Notes: generated from the sequence alone by a model not told the origin. Positions 52,889 through 62,752 are shown, counted from the stretch's first letter. The stretch is 64,000 nt of DNA from Chryseobacterium cheonjiense (GCF_012927265.1 NZ_JABBGF010000002.1:186001-250000); one strand, 5' to 3'. Translations and numbers: made by a program.

Positions 52889-52903
52889 TGAACTGACAGT
52901 TCA
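52889..52903. promoter_or_regulatory. Perfect 7-1-7 palindrome, candidate metalloregulator operator
   Basis: TGAACTG-A-CAGTTCA is a perfect inverted repeat with the 7-1-7 spacing typical of Fur-family boxes. It lies just upstream of the -7 element, overlapping where RNA polymerase would contact the -33 region, between the Fur-family gene and aroQ. Autoregulation is inferred. Confidence 0.6.
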
Positions 52904-52991
52904 AATAGCTTCTTCGAAGTTTGTAGTGTATATTTTATTAAAAATTAATCCAATCCACTACATTATAATGAAAAACCATTAATTTTATACC

Positions 52992-53399
52992 ATGAAAGTT
53001 TTAATTGTAAACGGTCCAAACCTTAATCTTCTGGGAACCCGCGAACCGGAAATTTACGGAACTACTTCCATGGAAGATTATTTGGAGAATTTGGAGTCCG
53101 AATTTCCTTCCCATGAAATACAATATTATCAATCCAATATTGAAGGAGAAATTATCAACAGACTTCAGGAAGATGATTTTGATGCTTTGGTAATTAATCC
53201 GGGAGCATTTACGCACTATTCTTATGCTATTGCTGATTGCTTGAAAAATATTCAGAAGCCGAAGATAGAGGTTCATATCAGTAATATTTATAAACGAGAA
53301 GAATTTCGGCAAAAGTCTGTAACGGCAGCAAATACGGATGCAGTAATATCAGGATTTGGGATGGATGGATATCGATTGGCTATTTTAAGTTTAAAATAA
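52992..53399 (+). CDS. aroQ: Type II 3-dehydroquinate dehydratase
   Basis: The 135-residue enzyme catalyses dehydration of 3-dehydroquinate in the shikimate pathway. Family motifs include GPNLNLLGTREPEIYG (with the catalytic Tyr22), VINPGAFTHYS, EVHISN (catalytic His) and SVTAANTDAVISGFGMDGY. Type II enzymes form dodecamers. The gene is divergent from the Fur-family gene and stands alone. Confidence 0.97.
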   Translation: MKVLIVNGPNLNLLGTREPEIYGTTSMEDYLENLESEFPSHEIQYYQSNIEGEIINRLQEDDFDALVINPGAFTHYSYAIADCLKNIQKPKIEVHISNIYKREEFRQKSVTAANTDAVISGFGMDGYRLAILSLK

Positions 53400-53415
53400 A
53401 TTTGAAAACCTGCTA

Positions 53416-53439
53416 AGATGCTTCGACAGGCTCAGCATG
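53416..53439. repeat. Interspersed CTTCGAC..GCTCAG repeat, copy 3
   Basis: GATGCTTCGACAGGCTCAGCATGAC downstream of aroQ. Core equals copy 2 near 49548 over 16 bases. Confidence 0.65.
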
Positions 53440-53501
53440 ACAGACTCTAATACCAAATATTTTATTTAATAGGAGTTTTAACGCGAAGTATTTACAAATA
53501 A

Positions 53502-53529
53502 AAAATCCTCATCAAACGATGAGGATTTT
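53502..53529. terminator. Bidirectional intrinsic terminator between aroQ and pckA
   Basis: A perfect 12-bp stem AAAATCCTCATC / GATGAGGATTTT with loop AAAC, between convergent genes. Confidence 0.92.
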
Positions 53530-53534
53530 CACAT

Positions 53535-55154
53535 TTATTTAATTGTCTGTGTCTGCAGTTGAGGCCCTGAAGCGACTAATTTCTTAGCTTCTTCAGAATT
53601 GCAGTATTGTTCAAAGTTTTTGATGTATTTTGCTGCAAGATCTTTTGCTTTTTCTTCCCATTCTTCAACATTGCTGTAGGTATCTCTCGGATCAAGGATG
53701 CCTTCAGAAACATTAGGGAGTGATGTAGGAACTTCAAGATTCATAATTGGAATTCTTGTTTTCGGAGCATTTTCTATAGATCCGTCGATAATGGCATCAA
53801 TAATTGCTCTTGTATCTTTTAAAGAAATTCTTTTTCCGGTTCCGTTCCATCCTGTATTTACAAGATAAGCTTTAGCACCGTGCTCTTTCATTTTCCCGAT
53901 CAGCGTTTTAGAGTACATGGTCGGATGTAATGTTAGGAATGCTTCTCCAAATGCCGGTGAGAAAGATGGTTCAGGTTCTGTAATTCCTCTTTCTGTTCCT
54001 GCTAATTTTGAAGTATATCCGCAAAGGAAATGGTATTGTGCCTGATCTTCATCCAAAACAGAAACCGGAGGCAATACTCCGAAAGCATCTGCGGAAAGAT
54101 AGACGATTTTTTTCGCATGTCCCGCTTTTGAAGGCAATACAATCTTATTAATATGATAAATAGGATACGATACTCTCGTGTTTTCCGTGATGGAATTATC
54201 TTTATAGTCGGAAATTCCGTTGTTCACCACTACGTTTTCCAGAAGAGCATCTCTTCTGATTGCTCCGAAAATATCCGGTTCTTTTTCTGCTGAAAGGTCG
54301 ATCACTTTTGCATAACACCCTCCTTCATAGTTGAAAACGCCATTGTTGTCCCAACCGTGCTCATCATCACCGATCAGGTATCTTTTCGGATCTGCAGACA
54401 AAGTAGTTTTTCCTGTACCTGAAAGTCCGAAGAAAAGTGCAACATCACCTTCTTCTCCTACATTTGCAGAACAGTGCATAGAAGCCATTCCTTTTAACGG
54501 AAGGTAATAATTCATCATGGCAAACATTCCTTTTTTCATCTCTCCTCCATACCATGTCCCTCCAATGATCTGAAGTTTTTCGGTAAGGTTAAACATGATA
54601 AAGTTTTCAGAATGTAATCCCTGCTCTTCCCAGTTCGGGTTTGTCGTTTTAGATCCGTTGATTACTGTGAAATCCGGTTCGCCGAAGTTCTCTAATTCAT
54701 AATGAGAAGGACGGATGAACATATTCGTAACGAAATGAGCCTGCCATGCTACTTCTACAATGAATCTCACTTTAAGTCTGGTATCTGCATTCGTTCCGCA
54801 AAAAGCATCTACAACATAGATTTTTTTTGAAGTCGAAAGCTGATCCAGAACAAGCTCTTTACAAGATTGGAAAATTTCCGGTGATGTCGGCAGGTTTACT
54901 TTACCGTCCCAAAAAATCGTATCTCTCGTAACATCATCCTGAACAATATATCTGTCTTTAGGTGAACGACCTGTGAAAATTCCTGTTTTTACTGATACTG
55001 CACCAGATTCCGTAAGCTCAGCTTTTTCAAAGCCCTGATTTTCAGGAGAAACTTCAGCCTGATATAATTCTTCATACGAAGGATTATAAACGACTTCATA
55101 GTTTCCTTTAATCCCTAATTTTTCTAAATCCTGGATGATTTTAGCGTTTTTCAT
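53535..55154 (-). CDS. pckA: ATP-dependent phosphoenolpyruvate carboxykinase
   Basis: The 539-residue enzyme converts oxaloacetate and ATP to phosphoenolpyruvate, the first step of gluconeogenesis. The kinase P-loop [14 protein letters not shown], the metal-binding LIGDDEHGW and [12 protein letters not shown] are diagnostic of the ATP-using family. It has its own promoter (TAATTTTG) and terminator. Confidence 0.98.
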   Translation of the reverse strand: MKNAKIIQDLEKLGIKGNYEVVYNPSYEELYQAEVSPENQGFEKAELTESGAVSVKTGIFTGRSPKDRYIVQDDVTRDTIFWDGKVNLPTSPEIFQSCKELVLDQLSTSKKIYVVDAFCGTNADTRLKVRFIVEVAWQAHFVTNMFIRPSHYELENFGEPDFTVINGSKTTNPNWEEQGLHSENFIMFNLTEKLQIIGGTWYGGEMKKGMFAMMNYYLPLKGMASMHCSANVGEEGDVALFFGLSGTGKTTLSADPKRYLIGDDEHGWDNNGVFNYEGGCYAKVIDLSAEKEPDIFGAIRRDALLENVVVNNGISDYKDNSITENTRVSYPIYHINKIVLPSKAGHAKKIVYLSADAFGVLPPVSVLDEDQAQYHFLCGYTSKLAGTERGITEPEPSFSPAFGEAFLTLHPTMYSKTLIGKMKEHGAKAYLVNTGWNGTGKRISLKDTRAIIDAIIDGSIENAPKTRIPIMNLEVPTSLPNVSEGILDPRDTYSNVEEWEEKAKDLAAKYIKNFEQYCNSEEAKKLVASGPQLQTQTIK

Positions 55155-55189
55155 TTTACTTATATTTTCTATTTCTTTTTTGGAGTTAA

Positions 55190-55197
55190 CAAAATTA
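55190..55197 (-). promoter_or_regulatory. Promoter -7 element of pckA
   Basis: TAATTTTG on the minus strand, 35 bp before the ATG. Confidence 0.5.
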
Positions 55198-55281
55198 ATA
55201 TTAATTAATTGTTAAAAGTGGTTTAAATATAATGATATAAGTCAGAATGGCAAATAAAAAAACAACTTTATAACCTACTGA

Positions 55282-56187
55282 TTACGAGCTAATTATTTCC
55301 GACCATTCAAAAATAGTGTTAAAATCTTTTCCCCAAAAATAGTCCTTAAAGCCGTCAAATTTTGAGCTCATGATAAAATCTCCGCCCCATGCACCCAAAC
55401 TTTTAACAAAAACAGGGCAATCTTCGAAAAAACGGGCTTTAACTGTAGGAATTTCAAGAAAATCTGCTATTTTTTGCTCATGAATCAACATTAAGTCGGA
55501 AAAATTTTCCAATTCTCTGCATAACAAAATATTTCTTGTAATATCCGAAAATTCGTCAACGAGTTTTTGGGACTTATTTTTTGACTTGTATAAATTGATT
55601 CCTTCCCGGCTGTTCTGCTTCTGATTCAGATGGATAAAAATAAGATCATTTTTGAATGAAGGATTGAAATCTATCTTTTCATATTTTATCTCGGGTTTGC
55701 TCTGATAAAGCACTGCAGATTTCTCTTTTGCCACCGCGATATCATAACCGCTTCCGCCGAGACTTATCGTATTCAGATAAAAAGGATCAATGGCTGCCCA
55801 TTCGGCAAGATTGTTCATTAAAGTAGAACTGCTTCCTAATCCATAGTCTGCAGGAAACTGAAGATTGGTCGTAAGGTAATAGGTAAAATTGCTTTTAAAT
55901 TTAGTCTGTGAAAGCGCCTGAACGTTTTTTAAGGTTTTTAAGATGAATTCAGCACTTTGGGGGATATTGGTTTCTACAATCTGCCAGTTTTGATAATCGA
56001 TGACAGCTTTTAACCAAAATTTATTTTGATGATAAGCTTCCCAATAGATAAGGGATCTTTGGTCGTTTTCTTCTTTAAAAGAAAACTCTTGTCCCAGCCT
56101 GGTTGGTACCGCTAAGACAAGAGCTCCGTCCATTGCGAAATATTCTGAAGTAAGCATCAGCTTTCCCGGTGAAAATATCTCGCCCAT
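55282..56187 (-). CDS. GYDIA family GHMP kinase
   Basis: The 301-residue protein has the GHMP ATP-loop PADYGLGSSSTLMNNLAEW and the family-naming GGSGYDIAVA, with FSPGKLMLTSEYFAM at the start. GHMP kinases phosphorylate small hydroxylated metabolites such as mevalonate, homoserine or sugars. The GYDIA branch is confined mainly to Bacteroidota and its substrate is unknown; a mevalonate-pathway role has been suggested by homology only. It follows fabD by 15 bp, so it shares that transcript. Confidence 0.9.
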   Translation of the reverse strand: MGEIFSPGKLMLTSEYFAMDGALVLAVPTRLGQEFSFKEENDQRSLIYWEAYHQNKFWLKAVIDYQNWQIVETNIPQSAEFILKTLKNVQALSQTKFKSNFTYYLTTNLQFPADYGLGSSSTLMNNLAEWAAIDPFYLNTISLGGSGYDIAVAKEKSAVLYQSKPEIKYEKIDFNPSFKNDLIFIHLNQKQNSREGINLYKSKNKSQKLVDEFSDITRNILLCRELENFSDLMLIHEQKIADFLEIPTVKARFFEDCPVFVKSLGAWGGDFIMSSKFDGFKDYFWGKDFNTIFEWSEIISS

Positions 56188-56202
56188 GATTGTATTGTTT
56201 AT

Positions 56203-57078
56203 TTAGATTGCAGATGCCACGTCAACAGAACCGTCAATTTTCTTGATCAGTCCCTGTAACGTTCTTCCCGGTCCTACTTCTACAAAGTTATTGGCACCGT
56301 CTTTAATCATATTCTGAACCGACTGCGTCCATTTTACAGGACCTGTAAGCTGCGCAATCAGGTTTTTCTTAATTTCATCGGGATCAGAAACTGCCGTTGT
56401 GGTAATATTCTGATACACAGGAATTGTTGCTTTTCTGAATTTTGTCTGCTCAATCGCTGCTGCGAGTCTCTCTTGTGCAGGCCGCATCAACGGAGAGTGA
56501 AACGCACCATTTACAGGTAATAATAAGGCTCTTTTTGCTCCTGCTTCTTTTAATTGTACACAAGCTTCTTCAACAGCTGCTGTTTCACCTGAGATCACCA
56601 ATTGCCCCGGACAATTGTAGTTAGCAGGAACAACGATTCCACTGATTTTGGAACAGATCTCTTCTACTTTGGCATCTTCCAGCCCAAGTATTGCGGCCAT
56701 TGAGCTTGGGTTGGCATCACAAGCTGCCTGCATTGCCTTTGCTCTTTCAGAAACCAACTTCAATCCGTCATCAAAAGATAACACGCCGTTGGCAACTAAC
56801 GCCGAAAATTCTCCTAAAGAGTGCCCTGCTACCATTTCTGCTCCGAGCCCGTTTACTGCTTTCAGGGCAGCAACCGAATGTATAAAAATTGAAGGTTGGG
56901 TAACTTCGGTTTTTTTAAGATCATCATCCGTTCCGCTGAACATGATAGAAAGGATATCGAATCCTAAAATTTCGTTGGCAGATTCCATCAGATCTTTGAT
57001 GTCTTTTCTAGAATCATACAATTCTTTTCCCATCCCTACGAACTGAGAACCCTGCCCAGGAAACACAAGTGCTTTCAT
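56203..57078 (-). CDS. fabD: Malonyl-CoA:ACP transacylase
   Basis: The 291-residue enzyme loads malonyl groups onto acyl carrier protein for fatty acid synthesis. The start VFPGQGSQFVGMGKEL, nucleophile Ser87 in GHSLGEF and the His of GAFHSPLMRPA are all present. It heads a two-gene unit with the GYDIA kinase. Other fab genes are not nearby. Confidence 0.97.
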   Translation of the reverse strand: MKALVFPGQGSQFVGMGKELYDSRKDIKDLMESANEILGFDILSIMFSGTDDDLKKTEVTQPSIFIHSVAALKAVNGLGAEMVAGHSLGEFSALVANGVLSFDDGLKLVSERAKAMQAACDANPSSMAAILGLEDAKVEEICSKISGIVVPANYNCPGQLVISGETAAVEEACVQLKEAGAKRALLLPVNGAFHSPLMRPAQERLAAAIEQTKFRKATIPVYQNITTTAVSDPDEIKKNLIAQLTGPVKWTQSVQNMIKDGANNFVEVGPGRTLQGLIKKIDGSVDVASAI

Positions 57079-57100
57079 GTATTAATTTAAAATATTTTTG

Positions 57101-57108
57101 CAAATATA
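57101..57108 (-). promoter_or_regulatory. Promoter -7 element of fabD
   Basis: TATATTTG on the minus strand, 22 bp before the ATG. Confidence 0.5.
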
Positions 57109-57148
57109 AATATAATGTTAATAATATTCTTTAGAAGTTAATCAGATG

Positions 57149-59083
57149 TTACGGAACCAGTCTGATTACCCGATAGCCCGTATTGACGTAGGCTCCGTTT
57201 GCTTTTGCTTTTACAAACTCAAATTTCGTTGCCAGCTGGGTCTGAACTTTATTCATTTGTTTAAAAATCTCTCCTTTTTTGTTTTCACGGGTAAGCATAT
57301 CGTTTACTACATCAAAACCGATAATCGCATATTTTGGAGGTGTTTTACAGTATTTACTTTTATAAGCAGCAAGAATTTCTTTTTCAAAATTTCCGTCTGT
57401 ATTGATTTTTCTGTCCATCAGATACACCAGGTTTGCCAAAGCAAGATCATCCACTTTTTTCTCAAAAGCCGGAACATAATGCATGCTGAATGCTTTTACG
57501 CCCTGAACTTCTTTAGACAATGCGATCACCTTATTGGCAAAAGCTTCACCGGTTGCATCGTTATCACTTGCAAGAATCGCAATGACAGGAGCCGATTGCC
57601 CGGTCATCATATTCTGGTCAAGCTGGAGATCTGAAGCCGAATTAACAATTGTCACGTTTGGATTTTTCAAGATTTTCTCAAGACCTGCCTTGATGTAGTT
57701 GGCGTTTTCTTTTTTAGCGTCAGCAAGAATATATATTTTCTGGTCAGAATATGCCGCTTTTACTTCTTCTACAATTTTATCCGCATAGGTCTGATCGTTT
57801 GTTTCAACGATAATGAGACTGCTGTAATTATAGAGTTCCGGAGAGTTAGCAAAAGGAGCTACAACGGGGATTTTCTGATTTTTTGTAAAATCCAGAACGT
57901 CTACCACATTCGATTTGAAGAATGGCCCGATGATAAGGTCGGTATTATCCGGATTTATCTGTGTTAAAGAGTTTCGGAAAGAAGCCTCATTTCCGGAATC
58001 AACAATTTTGATGTCTAATTTTTGTCCGTTTCTCGCATTCCTTTCAATGGCTAGTTTTGCTCCCGTAAGGAAATCAAGAGCCATTGTTCTGTATTGTGTT
58101 TCACCCGTACTGTACCCGAAAGGCAGCATTACTACAACACTCAGTGCATCGCCGTTTTTCTTTACATAGGCAGGATCAAGCTTTTTGATCTTTAAAACCA
58201 TTCCGGCTTTTAACCCTCTGGATAATTCCGGGTTTAATGCAATTAGTTCATCAATAGAGATTCCGAATTTATTGACAATGGAAAATACGGTGTCTCCCTG
58301 CTGAACAGTGTATGTAACATAATCGTCAGCAGCGACAGCATTGCTGCTTTTAGAAGAGTTTTCGTTTCCGGAATCTACTTTTGCTTTTGAATTTTTGGTT
58401 TCTTCAAAAACATCTGCACCGGATGCATTTTCGTTTCCGGATTTCTTCACTGAAATTTTATCGCCGGGTTTTAGCCCTCTATCTTCAAGTCCTGGATTTA
58501 AAGCGAAAAGTTCTTCTCTGGTAAGATTGAACTGTTTTGAAATTTTATAGTAGTTATCTTTCTGCTGGACAATATATTCTCCTTCTGAAACCGTAACAGC
58601 AGAGGTGTCTACGATCTTTTCTTCAGGTTTTACTGTTGAAACGGCAGCTTGTTGCCCGGCTCCATATTTTTTTATGCTTTCAAGAGGCAGGGTAATTTCA
58701 TCACCGATCTTCATGTGAGATTCGAGGTCAGGATTGAGTTTTCTGAGATCAGTTTCTGAAATCCTGTACTGCTTCGTAATTCCGTAAATGGTCTGTTTCG
58801 GCTGAAGTACAATTTTACCCAACTGTGCATTCCCTGCAGGTTTTGTGGAAACAGCCGCTTTAGCCGACGTTCCCGCTTTATCATTTTTTACGGTTAAAAC
58901 TTCCCCGATTGCCAGCTTTCCATCTTTTACGGATGGGTTAAGCTTCAGCAGTTCATCTACAGTAAGCCCATATTTTTTAGCAATATTATAAGGAGTATCG
59001 CCTTTTACAACGGTGTGCGATTTCTGAGCAGACACCCCCAAAACCATACATAAACTGGACAGAATAAAAAACCTCTTTATCAT
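57149..59083 (-). CDS. LysM-repeat protein with periplasmic-binding-like C-terminal domain
   Basis: The 644-residue product has a signal peptide (to VSAQ, residue 20), four LysM domains (about 23-67, 91-135, 168-212 and 255-300), each with the VxxGDT/YxIxxKYGxxxxxLxxLNP pattern, and a C-terminal domain of about 340 residues that reads like a type 1 periplasmic-binding fold (VVMLPFGYSTGETQYR, LIIGPFFKSNVVDVLDF, PVVAPFANS). LysM binds peptidoglycan; the ligand of the second part is unknown. This combination is common in Bacteroidota. It is separately transcribed. Confidence 0.9.
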   Translation of the reverse strand: MIKRFFILSSLCMVLGVSAQKSHTVVKGDTPYNIAKKYGLTVDELLKLNPSVKDGKLAIGEVLTVKNDKAGTSAKAAVSTKPAGNAQLGKIVLQPKQTIYGITKQYRISETDLRKLNPDLESHMKIGDEITLPLESIKKYGAGQQAAVSTVKPEEKIVDTSAVTVSEGEYIVQQKDNYYKISKQFNLTREELFALNPGLEDRGLKPGDKISVKKSGNENASGADVFEETKNSKAKVDSGNENSSKSSNAVAADDYVTYTVQQGDTVFSIVNKFGISIDELIALNPELSRGLKAGMVLKIKKLDPAYVKKNGDALSVVVMLPFGYSTGETQYRTMALDFLTGAKLAIERNARNGQKLDIKIVDSGNEASFRNSLTQINPDNTDLIIGPFFKSNVVDVLDFTKNQKIPVVAPFANSPELYNYSSLIIVETNDQTYADKIVEEVKAAYSDQKIYILADAKKENANYIKAGLEKILKNPNVTIVNSASDLQLDQNMMTGQSAPVIAILASDNDATGEAFANKVIALSKEVQGVKAFSMHYVPAFEKKVDDLALANLVYLMDRKINTDGNFEKEILAAYKSKYCKTPPKYAIIGFDVVNDMLTRENKKGEIFKQMNKVQTQLATKFEFVKAKANGAYVNTGYRVIRLVP

Positions 59084-59101
59084 ATTGGATCATTATATTT
59101 A

Positions 59102-59109
59102 CAAAAATA
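59102..59109 (-). promoter_or_regulatory. Promoter -7 element of the LysM gene
   Basis: TATTTTTG on the minus strand, 18 bp before the ATG. Confidence 0.5.
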
Positions 59110-59120
59110 CTTCTTTAAAA

Positions 59121-60707
59121 TTAAATGGCAAGAATTATTAATTTTGACTCGTCAATTTGCATTTCTTCTAAACAAGTCTCAAGCCATGCAGTACCATGAT
59201 CTGCAAAAAAAACACTGAAATTGTACACTCTTTCCTGCCAGTTCTTGGATGGATGTACCTCCAAAAATAGATTTTCAAGTCTTTCGAGCAGTTCTTTCTG
59301 CTTAATTTTTTCGGCGTGAAGTAATCTTTTTTTGAATCTTTCAAAAGATTTCATCTGCCGCACTTCTTCTGCCTTCACCATATTTCCGAAAGATTTCTCA
59401 GTAGTTTCGGAGACTCTTTTTAATTCTGAAAACTGCTGCTGCAGGATGTTTTCTTTTTCCTCAAGCAACTGCAGAATTTCATGATTGTCCAAGATCTTAT
59501 TATTGGTAATAGCTGTGAAGTTCTTAAAGAAATCTTCAATATTTAACTGCAGTTTTTCAATTTTACCTAAAGTCTTTTTGTTTAGAAACAACATTGAGTT
59601 TCTTGGAATCAGAATCGGGAAAGGTAGTTTTATTTTCGTGAAATAATCCTTCAGTTCCAGCCAGTACATTATTTCGGCGTTCCCACCAATATAGGCGAGA
59701 TTAGGCAATATCGTCTCCTGATATACGGGGCGCATCAATGCATTCGGACTGAATTTCTCAGGGTGATTTTCCAGCTCCTGCAGAATTTCATCTTGTGTGA
59801 ACTGTATGTTTTTGTCAACAATTACATATTTTTTCCCGTTAAAATCAATCCGGTCTCTGGTTTCCGTGAGGTAAAAAAGATTGATTTCCCGTGGGTTTAC
59901 CTGTACTTTTCCGTACTTATCCGTTAAAAGATTTACTTTTTCTTTTGAAGTTTCAAACAAACTAAAATTCAGAAGTTCATCCGTGAACGTCTGTTTCATT
60001 TGCGTTTTCAGCTCCTTTGAATCCCCGTCAAGAATCAGGAGACCAAAGTCTGAAAACAGGCGATTGACCAATATCTGAATGGCCTGCGTTAAAGTATTGC
60101 CCGCTTTGTAGGCTTCTTTCAGCATTAAAATCAATTCGGTGCCGAAAACAAAGTCTTTAAATTCTTTTTCGAATTCTGAAATGAAAAATGTATCACTCAC
60201 AGGAATTCTTCCCACTGCTCCACCAGACTTTTCATTGATTTCGTAATAATTATTCTCTGTTTTAAAATGATTGATTTCGGCAAAGTCATGATCTTCCGAC
60301 GCCATCCAATATACCGGAACAAAATTGAATTCCGGGAAGTTATCTTTTAAATAAGAACATGTTTTGATGGTCTGCAGGATTTTATAGACAAAGAAAACCG
60401 GTCCAGAGAAAAGATTCAACTGATGTCCTGTCGTGATTGTGAATGTATTTTCGAGCTTTATATCCTGTAAGTTCTGCTTTTGCTTTACTGAAAGCATGAG
60501 ATCCGAAAGCTGATTTTCCAATACAGCCGCAAGACTTGCTCTTTGCTGTTTTGTAAAAGTGTTTTGCTTTTCGTCTATTTTATTTTTAAAGTGATCTAAA
60601 GAAAAGGTATTTTCTTCGAAACCTTCAATTTTCTGATTTAAAAAATCTTTTACCAATTGAGGTATACTGTCTATATCCTGAAAAGATATTTTATTAATTG
60701 TTTTCAA
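59121..60707 (-). CDS. bshC: Bacillithiol biosynthesis cysteine-adding enzyme BshC
   Basis: The 528-residue protein is a Rossmann-fold ligase that joins cysteine to glucosaminyl-malate in the last step of bacillithiol synthesis. Family sequence includes TITTGHQLNLFSGPVFFVYKIL, YWMASEDHDFAEI and the C-terminal coiled coil and GTAWLE segment. It starts with TTG; an in-frame stop lies five codons upstream and no ATG is nearby, so TTG is likely. It is 12 bp after a putative porin gene. Other bsh genes are not in the window. Bacillithiol is the main low-molecular-weight thiol in some Bacteroidota as well as Firmicutes. Confidence 0.95.
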   Translation of the reverse strand: MKTINKISFQDIDSIPQLVKDFLNQKIEGFEENTFSLDHFKNKIDEKQNTFTKQQRASLAAVLENQLSDLMLSVKQKQNLQDIKLENTFTITTGHQLNLFSGPVFFVYKILQTIKTCSYLKDNFPEFNFVPVYWMASEDHDFAEINHFKTENNYYEINEKSGGAVGRIPVSDTFFISEFEKEFKDFVFGTELILMLKEAYKAGNTLTQAIQILVNRLFSDFGLLILDGDSKELKTQMKQTFTDELLNFSLFETSKEKVNLLTDKYGKVQVNPREINLFYLTETRDRIDFNGKKYVIVDKNIQFTQDEILQELENHPEKFSPNALMRPVYQETILPNLAYIGGNAEIMYWLELKDYFTKIKLPFPILIPRNSMLFLNKKTLGKIEKLQLNIEDFFKNFTAITNNKILDNHEILQLLEEKENILQQQFSELKRVSETTEKSFGNMVKAEEVRQMKSFERFKKRLLHAEKIKQKELLERLENLFLEVHPSKNWQERVYNFSVFFADHGTAWLETCLEEMQIDESKLIILAI

Positions 60708-60719
60708 CCTGTTATAATT

Positions 60720-62657
60720 TTAGTTGAACAAATACCATACAATCCCGATGTTCAGTCTAAAGTCATAGACCGGATAACTTGGGAATGCATACGCTTTATT
60801 GTGAGAAATAACGGTACCTATCTGCTGGCCTTCAATAAAGAAGAACATTTTTTTGACTTTCATATTAAAGTAAATATCAGCAATCGGCTGGCCGCCAATT
60901 GAGAAAGAATCTGCACCCGGCAGAATGTATTCGTTAAGAATAGGGAAATATTGTCTTGATGCAAATTTTGAGAAATAGTACACTTTTATACCGGCCTGTA
61001 TTTCGGCAGCATTTTTAAACGCTTTTGACTGGTAAAAGAAATTCGCCCGTCCGATAAATCCCGGTAACGGCAGAAGGTCTTTGTTTGTCAGCACGTTCTG
61101 GAACTGCAATCTTGTATTTAAATGGAAATTCCTATAACTGAATGTAGCATCACCCCCGATCTGGGAGATATTCACTGAACTTTCGCTTTGTTTCGGCATC
61201 GCCGCTACATCAAAATAGGTATAATTTTCAATTCTGAAATAATTGGCAAACAATTCGGTTTTGAACCATTTAAGGTTAAGACTTCCTCCTGCTTCCATTA
61301 CCGTCTGGTTCTTTGCGTTCTGAAAGTAGTAGTTGTAATTGTTGTAAATTGAAGTATTCAGAAGATAATTAAATGACGGATAGGCAGTCTGAAAATTCAA
61401 TTTTGTATTGACAAAATAGTCTTTTACTGGTTCAAATTTCAGATTATTCGCCGTTCTAAGGTAACTTCCGAACTGGCTTCCGTTTGAGAATTCCAAAAAT
61501 GAATTAAGCTGAAACTTGTTGAATAATTTAATCTGAAGATTACCTACTGCTCCTATTCTGTTTTCTTTAATCTCCGCAGGGATTTCAACCAATGGTAAAA
61601 TGACCTGACTGGATCCTAATTTCAGCATCTGATATCGGACTCCGGCATCAAGTTTAAACTTTTCATTATCCCAAACCAGACTGACGGTGTTGCTAAAATT
61701 GTCTGAGTATTTTTTTGAAGATAAAGGCCCGTCTGGTACAAGCTGTTGTGGGGCTTCATACCAAAATGCTTCCGGCGTGTTCTGGGTATAATAATATTTA
61801 TTTCCCTGATGAGAAATGGTGTGTCTTATTTTAAAAGGGATCTTTTCTGAATTGAATGGCGCAAACTGATGCGTCAGGTAATACCTCCGATACGAAAACT
61901 GAGAGCTTGATGCTGCGAGATTGACCTGCATATTTTGTCTGTTCCTGGAATCGCTGTTTCCGTTTTGGAAAAGGCTGTCTACCGCAATTCCACCGTTTTC
62001 CTGGTTGTTCACATTCTGATGGAGATAGTGGGCAAATAATTCATAGTTTCCGCTTTTGGAAACGTAATGCCCTGAAAATAAGGTATTGTTATTGGAGGCT
62101 AAGGAGTTCCTGTACATTCCCTGAGATCTTAATCCGCTGTATTCCAAAGAAAAGTTGAATCTCTTCCCGATATTCTGGGTATATGAAGATCTAAGTGCCG
62201 CCCCATTTTTCATAGCATTATGATAAATGAATGTTGCGGTTGGAGTCTTTACATCATAATAATGAATATCATTAACACTAAGTATACCATACGATTTATT
62301 GGTGGGCAACAGTTCCAGGTTCTGTTCGGGATTGAGTTCATAAGAAAGAGGATTAAATCCTGCCCCGATGTTTGCCACCTGAACTCTTCCAAAGTTATCC
62401 CTGTTGTTGTATTGTGAAAAAATATAGGTTTTATCAAAAGTCATTACGGTGTCAAATACTTTCTTCTCCGCAAATTGTGTCTGATATAAATAATCGTTAA
62501 TCGTTGGTTTAAATATTCTCAAGGAATCTTTCTTTCCAGAATCAATGACCAAAGTATCTTCTCCTTTCTTAGGAAGCTGATTTAAATCGGTCTTGTTTCT
62601 GACCTGAGCATTTACCGTAAGGCTTAAGAAGAGTATTATTGAAAGTATATACTTCAT
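60720..62657 (-). CDS. Putative porin family outer membrane protein
   Basis: From the ATG at 62657 (MKYILSIILFLSLTVNAQ) the product has 645 residues, a signal peptide and a beta-barrel pattern with regular aromatic girdle residues throughout. It matches the Bacteroidota putative-porin family (conserved start LRIFKPTINDYLYQTQFAEKK and FGRVQVANIGAGFNPLSY, C-terminal VYDFRLNIGIVWYLFN). Its cargo is unknown. A start at 62738 would add 27 residues upstream of the promoter element and is disfavoured. It appears co-transcribed with bshC. Confidence 0.88.
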   Translation of the reverse strand: MKYILSIILFLSLTVNAQVRNKTDLNQLPKKGEDTLVIDSGKKDSLRIFKPTINDYLYQTQFAEKKVFDTVMTFDKTYIFSQYNNRDNFGRVQVANIGAGFNPLSYELNPEQNLELLPTNKSYGILSVNDIHYYDVKTPTATFIYHNAMKNGAALRSSYTQNIGKRFNFSLEYSGLRSQGMYRNSLASNNNTLFSGHYVSKSGNYELFAHYLHQNVNNQENGGIAVDSLFQNGNSDSRNRQNMQVNLAASSSQFSYRRYYLTHQFAPFNSEKIPFKIRHTISHQGNKYYYTQNTPEAFWYEAPQQLVPDGPLSSKKYSDNFSNTVSLVWDNEKFKLDAGVRYQMLKLGSSQVILPLVEIPAEIKENRIGAVGNLQIKLFNKFQLNSFLEFSNGSQFGSYLRTANNLKFEPVKDYFVNTKLNFQTAYPSFNYLLNTSIYNNYNYYFQNAKNQTVMEAGGSLNLKWFKTELFANYFRIENYTYFDVAAMPKQSESSVNISQIGGDATFSYRNFHLNTRLQFQNVLTNKDLLPLPGFIGRANFFYQSKAFKNAAEIQAGIKVYYFSKFASRQYFPILNEYILPGADSFSIGGQPIADIYFNMKVKKMFFFIEGQQIGTVISHNKAYAFPSYPVYDFRLNIGIVWYLFN

Positions 62658-62700
62658 GTGTCGATTTTTATACAAAAATGCAAGTGCAAATTTTGTAAGG

Positions 62701-62708
62701 CAAAAATA
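62701..62708 (-). promoter_or_regulatory. Promoter -7 element of the porin-bshC unit
   Basis: TATTTTTG on the minus strand, 43 bp before the ATG at 62657. It supports that start over the one at 62738. Confidence 0.5.
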
Positions 62709-62728
62709 AGAAATAATGGGGAATAAAA

Positions 62729-62752
62729 AACCCCGCACGAATGTACGGAGTT
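62729..62752 (-). terminator. Terminator of the SusD-like gene
   Basis: On the minus strand AACTCCGTAC / GTGCGGGGTT, a 10-bp stem with two G-U pairs and loop ATTC, is followed by a T-run. Confidence 0.75.
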
